From: Streptomyces niveus
GTDB taxonomy: Bacteria; Actinomycetota; Actinomycetes; Streptomycetales; Streptomycetaceae
Reading direction: 5' to 3'
NCBI RefSeq assembly: GCF_002009175.1
Contig: NZ_CP018047.1
Coordinates: 4,712,001-4,776,000 of the forward strand
Length of the DNA: 64,000 bases
Part shown: piece after piece, positions 1 to 8,582 of the stretch
Numbering within the stretch: position 1 is the first letter of the stretch
Layout: the number at the start of each line of letters is the position of its first letter
Made by a program: the position numbers and the translations under genes
The notes under the pieces: model-generated
What the model saw: only the letters and a program-made list of their open reading frames with translations
What the model was told of the DNA's origin: nothing
The model's database searches: none

Positions 1-2
1 TG

Positions 3-332
3 CTCGCCCTCCCCGGCAATCCCGTCTCGTCCTATGTGTCCTTCGAGCTGTTCGTACGCCCCGCGATCCGCGCGCTCATGGGCCGCCGGGACGTCCACCG
101 CCCGACGGTCCGCGCGACGCTGAAGGCCGACGCGCCGCTGAGGTCCCCGGCCGGCCGCCGCCAGTTCCTGCGCGGTGTGTACGACGCCGAGGCGGGCACG
201 GCCGTCCCCGTGGGCGGCGCCGGTTCCCATCTCGTCGCCGCCCTCGCCCACGCCGACGCGCTCATCGTGATCCCCGAGGAGGCGACGTCGACGGAGCCCG
301 GAAGCGAGGTCGACGTGGTGCTGCTCGGCTGA
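3..332 (+). CDS. glp: MoeA/gephyrin-like molybdotransferase, C-terminal part (probably Glp)
   Basis: Partial gene whose 5' end lies outside the window. The visible 109 residues open with LALPGNPVSSY, the conserved GLPGNPVS loop of the MoeA/gephyrin molybdopterin-binding domain, followed by the beta-rich C-terminal domain IV. MoeA enzymes insert molybdate into adenylylated molybdopterin. In actinobacteria one MoeA paralogue (Glp, gephyrin-like) is encoded near glpR/sepX and acts in cell division by binding FtsZ. The moaC, mogA-type and GNAT genes and then sepX follow on the same strand, which favours the Glp identity. A purely metabolic MoeA cannot be excluded because the N-terminal domains are missing. 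Confidence 0.85.
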   Translation, partial: LALPGNPVSSYVSFELFVRPAIRALMGRRDVHRPTVRATLKADAPLRSPAGRRQFLRGVYDAEAGTAVPVGGAGSHLVAALAHADALIVIPEEATSTEPGSEVDVVLLG

Positions 333-403
333 GGGCCGCGCGGTGACGGTAGCGTGTCTGCCCAGACAGGCCCCGCCGGGCCCGGACCGGGAGCGCCACA
401 GCG

Positions 404-979
404 ATGACTGCGTTTTCCCGGGGGGAGACCCCCGGACCTTCTGGACAAGGCCGACTGACGCATATCGACGAGGCGGGCGCGGCCCGCATGGTCGACGTCT
501 CCGCCAAGGAGGTCACCGCGCGGACCGCCGGCGCGAGCGGCCGGGTGCTGGTGTCGCCGCGCGTGGTCGAACTGCTGCGGGGCGAGGGCGTGCCCAAGGG
601 TGACGCCCTGGCCACCGCCCGGATCGCGGGCATCATGGGCGCGAAGCGGACCCCGGAGCTGATCCCGCTCTGCCATCCGCTGGCCCTCTCCGGAGTCACG
701 CTCGACCTCACCGTCACGGACGACGCGGTGGAGATCCTGGCGACGGTGCGCACCACGGACCGCACCGGCGTGGAGATGGAGGCCCTGACCGCGGTCTCGG
801 TCGCGGCGCTGACGGTGGTCGACATGGTGAAGGCCGTCGACAAGGGCGCGGTGATCACGGACGTACGGGTCGAGGAGAAGACCGGCGGGAAGTCCGGCCA
901 CTGGTCACGCCGGGCACCGGAACCGGACGCACCGCCGGACACCCGGCCGAACGGGACCCCGGAGAGGGGCACGGCATGA
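404..979 (+). CDS. moaC: MoaC, cyclic pyranopterin monophosphate synthase
   Basis: 191 aa, slightly longer than the usual ~160 because of an N-terminal tail of about 18 residues. MoaC converts the MoaA product 3',8-cyclo-GTP into cyclic pyranopterin monophosphate, the first stable intermediate of molybdenum cofactor synthesis. Visible family marks are the LIPLCHPL segment (residues 86-93), [18 protein letters not shown] ending in Asp140 and Lys143, and the C-terminal GGKSG (161-165). A GGGAG stretch about 9 nt upstream supports the ATG at 404. The stop overlaps the next gene's start by 4 nt (ATGA), so the two are probably translationally coupled. Confidence 0.96.
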   Translation: MTAFSRGETPGPSGQGRLTHIDEAGAARMVDVSAKEVTARTAGASGRVLVSPRVVELLRGEGVPKGDALATARIAGIMGAKRTPELIPLCHPLALSGVTLDLTVTDDAVEILATVRTTDRTGVEMEALTAVSVAALTVVDMVKAVDKGAVITDVRVEEKTGGKSGHWSRRAPEPDAPPDTRPNGTPERGTA

Positions 980-1512
980 CTCCAGCCGAGAACGGAGCTG
1001 CGGCCCCCGCACCGCGAGCGAGTCGGCCCTACCGGGCCCTCGTCGTCACCGCTTCCAACCGCGCGGCGGCCGGCGTGTACGCGGACACCGGAGGCCCGAT
1101 CATCGCGAACGCCCTCGGAGAGCTGGGCTTCTCGGTCCAGGGACCGCTGGTCGTGCCCGACGGCGACCCGGTCGAGCAGGCCCTGCGCGACGGGGTCGCC
1201 GCCGGTTACGCCGTCATCCTGACCACCGGCGGCACCGGCGTCTCGCCCACCGACCGCACCCCCGAGGCCACCCGCCGCGTGCTGGACCACGAGATCCCCG
1301 GCATCCCCGAGGCTATCCGCGCCGAGGGCGCCCGGAAGGTCCCCACGGCCGCGCTCTCGCGAGGCCTCGCCGGCGTCGCGGGCCGGACCCTGATCGTTAA
1401 TCTGCCGGGTTCCTCCGGCGGCGTACGCGACGGGCTCGCGGTCCTCGGCCGGCTGCTCGTCCACGCCGTCGACCAGATCCACGGCGGCGACCACCCGCGT
1501 ACCGACGGATGA
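976..1512 (+). CDS. MogA/MoaB family molybdenum cofactor protein
   Basis: 178 aa. Members of this family adenylylate molybdopterin to prepare it for metal insertion by MoeA. The diagnostic MPT-binding loop [17 protein letters not shown] lies at residues 83-99, followed by IPEAIRAEG and the late [11 protein letters not shown] segment. It overlaps moaC by 4 nt upstream and the GNAT gene by 4 nt downstream, forming one tight operon. MogA and MoaB are hard to tell apart from sequence alone, so no symbol is given. Confidence 0.93.
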   Translation: MTPAENGAAAPAPRASRPYRALVVTASNRAAAGVYADTGGPIIANALGELGFSVQGPLVVPDGDPVEQALRDGVAAGYAVILTTGGTGVSPTDRTPEATRRVLDHEIPGIPEAIRAEGARKVPTAALSRGLAGVAGRTLIVNLPGSSGGVRDGLAVLGRLLVHAVDQIHGGDHPRTDG

Positions 1513-2135
1513 ACCACCCCTTCTGGCCGGTGGCGCTGGTGGACGGCGACGTCGTCCTGCGCCCCATAAAGTCGCGCGATCAACGGGCCTGGCGCGAGGT
1601 CAACCGGCGTAACCGCGAGTGGCTGCGGCCGTGGGAGGCGACGATCCCGCCACCGCCCCCCGGCGCCCCGGTCGCCCAGCGCCCGACGTACCGGCAGATG
1701 GTCCGTCATCTGCGCGCCGAGGCGAACGCGGGGCGGATGCTGCCGTTCGTCATCGAGTACCAGGGGCGCCTCGTCGGCCAGTTGACCGTCGCCGGCATCA
1801 CCTGGGGCTCGATGTGCTCGGGCCATGTCGGCTACTGGGTGGACCGCGACGTCGCGGGACGCGGCGTCATGCCGACGGCCGTGGCGCTCGCCACCGACCA
1901 CTGTTTCCGTATGGCGGGGATGCACCGGGTCGAGGTGTGCATTCGCCCCGAGAACGGGCCGAGCCGCCGCGTCGTGGAGAAACTCGGATTCCGCGAGGAA
2001 GGGACCCGGCCCCGCTATCTGCACATCGACGGGGCATGGCGGGACCATCTTGTCTTCGCGCTCACGGCCGAGGAAGTACCGGAAGGACTCCTCAGCCGCT
2101 GGCACCGGGCGCGACCTGGAACACCACAGAAATGA
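1509..2135 (+). CDS. GNAT family N-acetyltransferase, RimJ-like
   Basis: 208 aa GCN5-related acetyltransferase of the RimJ/RimL type. RimJ-type enzymes acetylate N-terminal amines, classically of ribosomal protein S5. The acetyl-CoA site is seen as VGYWVDRDVAGRGVMPTAVAL (the R/Q-x-x-G-x-G/A pattern), followed by MHRVEVCIRPENGPSRRVVEKLGF, the typical motif B. The ATG overlaps the upstream stop by 4 nt. A RimJ-like gene in the same cluster as Glp and GlpR/SepX is a conserved actinobacterial arrangement. Substrate unknown. Confidence 0.9.
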   Translation: MNHPFWPVALVDGDVVLRPIKSRDQRAWREVNRRNREWLRPWEATIPPPPPGAPVAQRPTYRQMVRHLRAEANAGRMLPFVIEYQGRLVGQLTVAGITWGSMCSGHVGYWVDRDVAGRGVMPTAVALATDHCFRMAGMHRVEVCIRPENGPSRRVVEKLGFREEGTRPRYLHIDGAWRDHLVFALTAEEVPEGLLSRWHRARPGTPQK

Positions 2136-2277
2136 AATAAGTGTTCGAAAATAGTCGCCATCCGACCATCAAGTGATCCGAACAATCACAAAAAAAGTCC
2201 GTGATATCAGCCAGATCGTGCGACACACCGGCTCAATTGGCGGATCCCCTCGCGCGTAGACCTCTACGGTGTGAACC

Positions 2278-3411
2278 GTGAGCAGCAGCGGCCTCATCTA
2301 CGCAGTCATCGTCGGGGCCTGGGCCGCCTACTTGGTACCGATGTGGCTCCGCAGGCAGGACGAGCTCAACGAAGCCCGTCCGACCGAACGCTTCAGTACC
2401 GCCATCCGGCTGCTGTCCGGACGGGCGGGGATGGAGCGCCGGTACGCCAAGGAGTTGCAGGACCGCACCACCGAGGAGCCCGGGCCCGACGATGAACCGG
2501 ACGTCGCGGCGGAGCCGACGAGCTCCGTCGACGTCCGGTCCTTCTCCGCGCCCGCGGCCCGTACGGAAGCCAGGCTGGAGATCCCGGCGCCGTCGAAACG
2601 CCCGGCGCCCGCACCGGCCGCCGCGTCCGACCCGGCGCACGCCCCCGCCCCGGCCCGTCCGGGGCCCGAGCGGCGCCCGCGTCCGTCCGGCGCCGCGGCC
2701 GAACGCGCCCGCCGTGCCCAGCGCTCCCAGGTCCTCGCCCGCCGCCGGCGCACCACCGTGGTGCTCTTCCTCGCCTTCACGATCGGCGCGGTCGTCGCCG
2801 GAGTCCAAGGGCTCGCCTTCCTCTGGGCACCGGGCGTGCCCGCCGTACTCCTGAGCGTGTACATCGTGCATCTGCGCGCCCAGGAGCGGCGCCGCTTCGT
2901 CTTCACCATGGACCGCCGCAGGGCCGAGATCGCCGCGCAGCGTCTGCGCGAGAACCGCCCCCGCCGGCACCACCAGGTCTCGGCCCCGGCCGAGCCGGAC
3001 GAGGAGCCCGAACCCCACCCGGTACCGGAACCGGCCCCCTCGGTCTCCCCGCAGGAGGCGGGCCGCCGCGCCCTGGTCGAGCAGACGGACCACGCCGAAT
3101 GGGTCGACCAGCAGCGCGAGCGCGGCCCGGCCCGCGGCGACAGCTGGGAGCCGGTCCCCGTCCCGCTCCCGACGTATGTGACGGCGCCCGTCGCCCCCCG
3201 CGCGTCGAGCGGTGTGAACGTCAGCGACCCGGAGACCTGGAGCGCGGCCCGTTCCTCCACGGCCGAACCGGCCCCCGCGGAACCCTCGGCCCCCGAACCC
3301 CCCGCCCCGCGCCGCACCCCCCCACTCCAGCGCCGCACCCGCGACCGCGGCCGGACCCCCCTGTTCGACCAGTACGACGACGGCGACCGCCCCCGCGCCG
3401 CCAACGAGTGA
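2278..3411 (+). CDS. sepX: SepX/GlpR, membrane cell-division protein
   Basis: 377 aa starting at GTG. The first ~55 residues form a conserved head: an N-terminal membrane segment (GLIYAVIVGAWAAYLVPMWL) followed by RRQDELNEARPTERFSTAIR and an RRYAKEL-type tail. Two more membrane segments lie at about residues 161-200. Between and after them are long Pro/Ala/Glu-rich, probably disordered cytoplasmic regions. SepX was described in Streptomyces as a membrane protein needed for hyphal cross-walls and sporulation septa. The corynebacterial orthologue GlpR is the membrane receptor for the MoeA-like Glp. The Glp-like gene at the window start supports the assignment. Confidence 0.85.
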   Translation: MSSSGLIYAVIVGAWAAYLVPMWLRRQDELNEARPTERFSTAIRLLSGRAGMERRYAKELQDRTTEEPGPDDEPDVAAEPTSSVDVRSFSAPAARTEARLEIPAPSKRPAPAPAAASDPAHAPAPARPGPERRPRPSGAAAERARRAQRSQVLARRRRTTVVLFLAFTIGAVVAGVQGLAFLWAPGVPAVLLSVYIVHLRAQERRRFVFTMDRRRAEIAAQRLRENRPRRHHQVSAPAEPDEEPEPHPVPEPAPSVSPQEAGRRALVEQTDHAEWVDQQRERGPARGDSWEPVPVPLPTYVTAPVAPRASSGVNVSDPETWSAARSSTAEPAPAEPSAPEPPAPRRTPPLQRRTRDRGRTPLFDQYDDGDRPRAANE

Positions 3412-3471
3412 CCAGCACGGAACTGATTTCCAAGCAGCCCGACGGGGGTGCTAAAGTTTCACTCGTCGCAA

Positions 3472-3545
3472 GGGCCTGTGGCGCAGTCTGGTAGCGCACC
3501 TCGTTCGCATCGAGGGGGTCTGGGGTTCAAATCCCCACAGGTCCA
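3472..3545 (+). tRNA. tRNA-Ala (anticodon CGC)
   Basis: A full cloverleaf can be folded by eye. The acceptor arms GGGCCTG and CAGGTCC pair with a G3:U70 wobble, the universal alanine identity element. The D-arm is GCGC/GCGC, the anticodon stem CCTCG/CGAGG carries loop TTCGCAT (anticodon CGC), and the T-arm TGGGG/CCCCA carries loop TTCAAAT. The discriminator base is A and the 3' CCA is not encoded. Confidence 0.97.
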
Positions 3546-3556
3546 CGGCAAGTGAG

Positions 3557-3590
3557 AAGCCCCTACCGGGGAAATCCGGTGGGGGCTTTT
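3557..3590 (+). terminator. Rho-independent terminator after tRNA-Ala
   Basis: AGCCCCTACCGG pairs over 12 bp (one T-G wobble) with CCGGTGGGGGCT across a 6-nt loop and is followed by TTTT. It lies 12 nt after the tRNA. Confidence 0.88.
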
Positions 3591-3769
3591 CGGTGTGTGG
3601 CGTAGATGGGTGAGGTATTGGTCTAGGCCATCCGCTCCCGTCCCAGTATCCTCACCCGTAGCCAGTGGCACACCACCCCCACCCAGGTTGCGTGCTGGCG
3701 CGGGCGACCGCCGACTCAACTCCGCCCGAAGCAGCCGGGTCCCCCCACTCGCCGCCTCTAGGAGTCACG

Positions 3770-4912
3770 GTGAAATTTCGCACCAGAAGCTCGGCGATCA
3801 TCGGCACCATCTGCCTTGCCACCTCCCTCGCCTTCGCCACGGCGTACGCGGACGAGCCCGCCGCCCCATCGAAGGCAGCGGCGGCGGACGTCGCGCTCAC
3901 GGAAGTGGGCAAGGCCCAGAACCCCATCGCCGGTGCCGCCGGGCCCGACGGCACGGTCTGGATCGCCGAACGCGCGGGCACTGTAAGGGTCCTGACGGAC
4001 AGCGGGCTCGGCGAGCCCGTTCTCGACATCTCCGACGAGACGACCACCGACGGTGAACGCGGTCTGCTGGGCGTCGCGTTCGACAACGAGCTGGCGCACT
4101 TCTACATCTCGTACACGGACCTCGAAGGCACCAGCACCATCGACGAGTTCGCCGTGCAGTCGGGCGCGATCCAGCCGGACTCCCGGCGTACCGTTCTCAC
4201 GCAGACGCAGCCGTACGAGAACCACAACGGCGGCGACATCAAGTTCGGTCCCGACGGCTACCTCTACATCGCGCTCGGCGACGGCGGCGCGGGCGGTGAC
4301 CCGCACGGCAACGGGCAGAAGCTCGACACCCTCCTCGGCAAGATCCTGCGGATCGACCCGGGCGGCGCCGAGCCGTACGCCATCCCGGCGGACAACCCGT
4401 TCGTGGACGACCCGAACGCGAAGGACGAGATCTGGTCGTACGGGCTGCGCAACCCGTGGCGTTTCTCCTTCGACTCGGGCACGGGCGACCTGCTGATCGG
4501 TGATGTCGGCCAGAGCGACTGGGAAGAGATCGACTGGGCCCCGGCGGACAGCGAGGGCGGCGAGAACTACGGCTGGGCCTCGATGGAGGGCACCCACCCT
4601 TTCCGCGGCGGCACCGAGCCGGCGAACCACACGCCGCCGGTCTTCGAGTACGACCGCAACGGGCTCGGCTGCTCGGTGACCGGTGGATACGTCTACCGCG
4701 GCGACGCGATCCCGGCGCTCCAGGGCCAGTACCTGTACAGCGACTACTGCGACGGCACCGTACGCGGTCTGAAGATCGAGAACGGCCAGGTGACCGGCCA
4801 GAGCGACCTCGGGGTCAACGGCGGCGAGGTCATCTCGTTCGTGGAGGACGGCGACGGCGAGCTGTACGTGCTCGGCCTCGGCGGCACCATCTCCCGCATC
4901 GACCCGGCGTAA
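3770..4912 (+). CDS. Secreted PQQ-dependent sugar dehydrogenase (glucose/sorbosone dehydrogenase family)
   Basis: 380 aa from the GTG at 3770, chosen because TAGGAG lies just upstream and translation then begins directly with a signal peptide (KFRTRSSAIIGTICLATSLAFATAYA, cleavage after AYA). The mature protein is a six-bladed beta-propeller of the soluble glucose dehydrogenase type. It shows LLGVAFD, YENHNGGDIKFGPDGYLYI with the catalytic-type His, GDGGAGGDP, LLGKILRIDP, and YGLRNPWRFSFD with GDVGQSDWEEI. These enzymes oxidise sugars with PQQ outside the cell. The exact substrate and bound cofactor are not evident. Confidence 0.88.
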   Translation: MKFRTRSSAIIGTICLATSLAFATAYADEPAAPSKAAAADVALTEVGKAQNPIAGAAGPDGTVWIAERAGTVRVLTDSGLGEPVLDISDETTTDGERGLLGVAFDNELAHFYISYTDLEGTSTIDEFAVQSGAIQPDSRRTVLTQTQPYENHNGGDIKFGPDGYLYIALGDGGAGGDPHGNGQKLDTLLGKILRIDPGGAEPYAIPADNPFVDDPNAKDEIWSYGLRNPWRFSFDSGTGDLLIGDVGQSDWEEIDWAPADSEGGENYGWASMEGTHPFRGGTEPANHTPPVFEYDRNGLGCSVTGGYVYRGDAIPALQGQYLYSDYCDGTVRGLKIENGQVTGQSDLGVNGGEVISFVEDGDGELYVLGLGGTISRIDPA

Positions 4913-4955
4913 CGGCTTCAGCCGGCACCTCGGAGCCTCGGCGCGTCGACTGTTC

Positions 4956-4995
4956 ACGGCGTCCCGTCCGATCCCCCGATCGGGCGGGACGCCGT
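4956..4995. terminator. Inverted repeat terminator between convergent genes
   Basis: ACGGCGTCCCG pairs with CGGGACGCCGT, with an inner CCGAT/ATCGG stem around a C-rich loop. It sits between the convergent sugar dehydrogenase and DUF998 genes and could stop transcription from both sides. There is no strong U-tract, as is common in Streptomyces. Confidence 0.7.
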
Positions 4996-5007
4996 CGTTC
5001 CCCCACG

Positions 5008-5610
5008 TCACTGCCCCGTCGCCACCGGCCCGCCGGGCCACAGACGGCAGGAGACGGCCACCACCAGCGGCCACAGGGCCTGTACGAAGGTCACCACCCG
5101 CTCCGCGACTCCCGGCGCCTTCCCGCTCAGCAACTCGAACACGAACCACAGCGCGCACACGCACATCAGCGCGCTCGCGACGATCGCCACCTTGAACCGC
5201 AGCCCCCATGGCACCGTCCTCCTGCGTCTCGCGGCCAGGGCCGGCCACACCGCGAGCAGTACGAAGCCGACGGCCGCCACCGTCCCGTGCCCCATCGCCC
5301 CACCACTGATGGGCGCGGGCACCAGGGTCAGGGCCATCGCGGACAACCCGCCGCCGGCCAGGGCGATCCGTCCGGCCGGCGCGGCCTCCCGCAGCCCGTG
5401 CGCCGTGACCACGTAACAGGTCCCCAGCACGATCAGTATTCCCGTCATCAGCCAGTAGCCGCGGGCACCGTAGGACGCCAGCACGCTCAGTGTGTCGACC
5501 GTGGGGTTGTAACCGGGGCCTTGCAGCAGCTGCGCAATCATCCAGGCACCGACAAGGAGCAGAGGGGCGCCCCCCGAAGAGAGGAGAACCCACCAGGGGG
5601 CACGTCGCAT
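5008..5610 (-). CDS. DUF998 family integral membrane protein
   Basis: 200 aa from the ATG that gives MRRAPWWVLL; the reading frame continues 20 codons upstream but without a good start. Six hydrophobic segments are visible (for example VLLSSGGAPLLLVGAWMIAQLL, YWLMTGILIVLGTCYVV, IALAGGGLSAMALTLVPAP and GTVAAVGFVLLAVWPALAA), with the GPGYNPTVDTLSVLASYGARG loop typical of DUF998. No catalytic role is known for this family. It is divergent from the fatty-acid transporter. Confidence 0.8.
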   Translation of the reverse strand: MRRAPWWVLLSSGGAPLLLVGAWMIAQLLQGPGYNPTVDTLSVLASYGARGYWLMTGILIVLGTCYVVTAHGLREAAPAGRIALAGGGLSAMALTLVPAPISGGAMGHGTVAAVGFVLLAVWPALAARRRRTVPWGLRFKVAIVASALMCVCALWFVFELLSGKAPGVAERVVTFVQALWPLVVAVSCRLWPGGPVATGQ

Positions 5611-5739
5611 CAGCCCACCGTAAACAGCACTCGCGCTCTCTTCCGTGTGACACACCACCACCTGAACCACCCCGCCCCCGCGTCCGTGCCTCCTGTACAG
5701 ATCCGCGGCTCACGCCGTCACCCTCACAGGAGAATCCAC

Positions 5740-7260
5740 ATGGCCACGGCCCCCCCGCCAAAGCCGGAACCAACGCCGGCGGCTCAGCCGGAACCGCCCA
5801 CGACGCCGGGCAGCGACACGCCGGGCACGGACAACTGGCTCGCGCGCATGGCGCTGCGCTTCACGGCGTTCACCGAGAAGTGGCTGCCCGACGCCCTCGG
5901 TTTCGTCCTCGTCGGTACGTTCGCGGTCTTCGCGCTCGGACTCGCGACCGGGGAGGGGCTGTACGGGCGGCCCGACGATCCCGCGGACACCGCCGGGTTC
6001 GGGCTGGTGGACGCGTGGGGGCAGGGCTTCTGGTCGCTCATCACCTTCACGCTCCAGATGGCGATGATCATCATCGCCGGGTACGCGGTCGCGGTATCCC
6101 CGCCGATGAGCCGGCTGATAGCCAGGATCGCGCGCGTGCCCCGTACCCCGCGCGGCGCCATCGCGTTCACCGCCGCCGTCGCCATGGCGACCTCGTACCT
6201 CAACTGGGCCTTCAGTCTCATCTTCACGGCGATCCTCGCCAAGGAGATCGCCCGCCGCATCCAGGGCGTGGACTACCGGGCGCTCGGCGCGATGGCCTTC
6301 CTCGGGCTCGGAACCGTATGGGCCCAGGGGCTTTCGGGGTCCGCCGCGCTCCAGGTGGCCAGTGAGGCGTCGAGTCCGCCCGCGGTCCAGGAGGTCATCG
6401 CGGACGGGCGCGGCAGTGGGCTCATCCCGCTCACCGACACCATCTTCCTGTGGCAGGGCATGGTGGCCACGGCGATCATCTTCGTCATCGCGGTGGTCAT
6501 GGCCTGGTTCCTCTCGCCGTCCCCCGAGCGGGCGAAGACCGCGGAGCAGCTCGGTATCGAGCTGGGGCCGAGCGTCGCAGAGAAGCGTGCGGAGACCCGC
6601 CGCAACCGGCCCGGGGAGTGGATCGAGTACAGCCCCGTCTTCGCGATCCTGCTGTTCTCGCTCGGTGTCTGGTACCTCGTACGGCACTTCGCCCTTGCCG
6701 AGGGCGACCCCCTCAACGCGCTGGACCTCAACACCGTCAACCTCATCCTGATCCTGCTGGCCCTCATCCTGCACTGGCGTCCCGTCCGGCTCGCCCAGGC
6801 GGTCAAGGAGGGTACGCCCGCGGCCTCCGGCGTCCTGCTCCAGTTCCCCCTCTACGGCGGCATCTTCGGCATGATCGCCTTCACCGGGCTGAGCAAGACG
6901 ATCGCCGGCTGGCTGGTCTCGGTGTCGAACGAGTTCTTCTATCCGGCCCTCATCGCGATCTACAGCATGGTGCTGGGCGTCTTCGTGCCGAGCGGCGGCA
7001 GCAAGTGGGTGATCGAGGCGCCGTACGTCCTGGAGGCGGCCAACCAGCTCCAGGTGAACCAGGGCTGGATGGTCGTCGTGTACGACCTCGGCGAGGCCAG
7101 CGCCAATCTGCTCCAGCCGTTCTGGATGCTGCCCACGCTGACGATCCTCGGCCTGAAGGCGCGCGACATCATGGGCTACACCTTCGCCATGTTCCTCGCC
7201 TGCTTCCCGGCGGTGCTGATCCTCGTGACCCTTTTCGCCCGTACGCTTCCCTTCCCGTAG
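5740..7260 (+). CDS. Short-chain fatty acid transporter, AtoE family
   Basis: 506 aa, start at ATG 5740 with AGGAGA 6 nt upstream. The first ~38 residues are Pro-rich. Then follow about 12 hydrophobic segments with family features such as DNWLARMALRFTAFTEKWLPDALGF, LTDTIFLWQG, FPLYGGIFGMIAFTGLSK and FVPSGGSKWVIEAPYV. AtoE-type carriers take up acetoacetate, butyrate or other short-chain fatty acids. No degradation genes are adjacent, so the substrate is inferred from family only. Confidence 0.9.
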   Translation: MATAPPPKPEPTPAAQPEPPTTPGSDTPGTDNWLARMALRFTAFTEKWLPDALGFVLVGTFAVFALGLATGEGLYGRPDDPADTAGFGLVDAWGQGFWSLITFTLQMAMIIIAGYAVAVSPPMSRLIARIARVPRTPRGAIAFTAAVAMATSYLNWAFSLIFTAILAKEIARRIQGVDYRALGAMAFLGLGTVWAQGLSGSAALQVASEASSPPAVQEVIADGRGSGLIPLTDTIFLWQGMVATAIIFVIAVVMAWFLSPSPERAKTAEQLGIELGPSVAEKRAETRRNRPGEWIEYSPVFAILLFSLGVWYLVRHFALAEGDPLNALDLNTVNLILILLALILHWRPVRLAQAVKEGTPAASGVLLQFPLYGGIFGMIAFTGLSKTIAGWLVSVSNEFFYPALIAIYSMVLGVFVPSGGSKWVIEAPYVLEAANQLQVNQGWMVVVYDLGEASANLLQPFWMLPTLTILGLKARDIMGYTFAMFLACFPAVLILVTLFARTLPFP

Positions 7261-7298
7261 GGAAGAAGGACGGCTCGGGCGCGAAGGAGTGGGCGGAC

Positions 7299-8495
7299 GT
7301 GCGGCGTATCGGCGTGGCGGAGCGACGGGCCAGGATCGGCGTACGGCACCGGCTGGCAGTGGCGGCCCGCGCCGAGGACCCGGTGGAGGCGGCACACGAC
7401 ATGGTCGCGCTGCACAGCACCGACCCGTCCTCCGTGTACGTCGGCATCTGGGCGCGGACGAACGGCGGTTCGGTACGGGAGGTGGAACAGGCCCTGTACG
7501 AGGACCGCTCCCTGATCCGGCTCCTGGGCATGCGCCGTACGGTCTTCGTCACCTCGCTCGACGTGGCCCCGGTCATACAGGCCGCCTGCTCGAGCGCGGT
7601 GGCCGCGCGTGAACGCCGGAAGCTGCTCGGGTTCCTGGCGGCGTCGCGGGTCGCGGACGACGAGGCGGGGGTACGGACGTGGCTGGCCGAGACGGAGGAC
7701 ATCGCCGTGCGCGCGCTCGCCGCGCGCGGTGAGTCCACGGCCGCCGAACTCGCCGGGGACGACGCCCGCCTCAGTACGGAGGTGGTGCTCTCCGCGGGCA
7801 AGAGCTACCAGGGCACCCAGAAGGTCGCGAGCAGGCTGCTGCTCCTGCTCGCCGCCGAGGGCCGGGTCGTACGCGGCCGGCCGCGCGGCTCGTGGACCTC
7901 GCACCAGTACCGCTGGGCGCCGCTGACCGACTGGTTCCCCGGCGGGCTCGCGCACTGGGACACCCACCGGGCGGAGGAGGAACTGGCCCGACGCTGGCTG
8001 CGCACGTTCGGCCCGGCCACGGCGGACGATCTGCGCTGGTGGGCGGGGTGGACGAAGACGCAGGTCAAGCGGGTACTGACGGAACTACGGCCGGTCGAGA
8101 CCGATCTGGGCGGCGGCGCGACCGGTCTGCTCCTGCCGGACGACCTGGAGGAGACGGCGCCGCCGGAGCCGTGGGCCGCGCTGCTGCCCGCGCTCGACTC
8201 CACGCCGATGGGCTGGCACGAACGCGGCTGGTTCCTCGGCGACCACGGACCGCGCCTCTTCGACAACGTCGGGAACATCGGCCCCTCGCTCTGGTGGGAC
8301 GGCCGGATCGTCGGCGGCTGGGCACAGGACGGGAGCGGCGAGATCGTGTGCCGCTTCCTGGAGGACGTCGGCGCGGACGCGGAGGCGGCGGTACGACGCG
8401 AGGCCGAGCGCCTGGCCGGACCTCTGGGCACGGTCCGGCTCAGCCCCCGCACGCGCGGCCGCACCTGGCTGGAGGACGAACTGGCGGGCGGCTAG
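7299..8495 (+). CDS. Winged helix DNA-binding domain protein (HTH_42/AlkZ-like)
   Basis: 398 aa. The GTG at 7299 is chosen because GAAGGAG lies about 9 nt upstream and the protein then begins VRRIGVAERRARIGVRHRL. Family features include DMVALHSTDPSSVYVGIWAR near the N-terminus, LIRLLGMRRTVFV, and the C-terminal DGRIVGGWAQ. This superfamily includes the Streptomyces AlkZ glycosylase, which unhooks interstrand crosslinks and carries a catalytic QxQ/QxD-type motif; here the corresponding segment reads LHSTDPSS, so AlkZ-like activity is doubtful. Confidence 0.82.
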   Translation: MRRIGVAERRARIGVRHRLAVAARAEDPVEAAHDMVALHSTDPSSVYVGIWARTNGGSVREVEQALYEDRSLIRLLGMRRTVFVTSLDVAPVIQAACSSAVAARERRKLLGFLAASRVADDEAGVRTWLAETEDIAVRALAARGESTAAELAGDDARLSTEVVLSAGKSYQGTQKVASRLLLLLAAEGRVVRGRPRGSWTSHQYRWAPLTDWFPGGLAHWDTHRAEEELARRWLRTFGPATADDLRWWAGWTKTQVKRVLTELRPVETDLGGGATGLLLPDDLEETAPPEPWAALLPALDSTPMGWHERGWFLGDHGPRLFDNVGNIGPSLWWDGRIVGGWAQDGSGEIVCRFLEDVGADAEAAVRREAERLAGPLGTVRLSPRTRGRTWLEDELAGG

Positions 8496-8518
8496 GTCCT
8501 GTCCGCCGGACAGGACCT
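8494..8518. terminator. Perfect short inverted repeat overlapping the stop codon
   Basis: Twelve-base arms AGGTCCTGTCCG and CGGACAGGACCT around a single C. The hairpin begins at the last bases of the winged-helix stop codon and lies between convergent genes, so it probably acts as a terminator in both directions. Confidence 0.7.
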
Positions 8519-8582
8519 GGGCCCGGACAGGGGCGTTACGTGCTCCCGCCCGGCCTCGCCGAAGGTCACGGAGAACGGGCGG

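Noticed and set aside
3758..5773. Minus-strand 671-codon open frame over the sugar dehydrogenase and DUF998 region
   Set aside because: Covers two well-supported genes in other frames and gives a Arg/Gly-rich translation with no recognisable domain.
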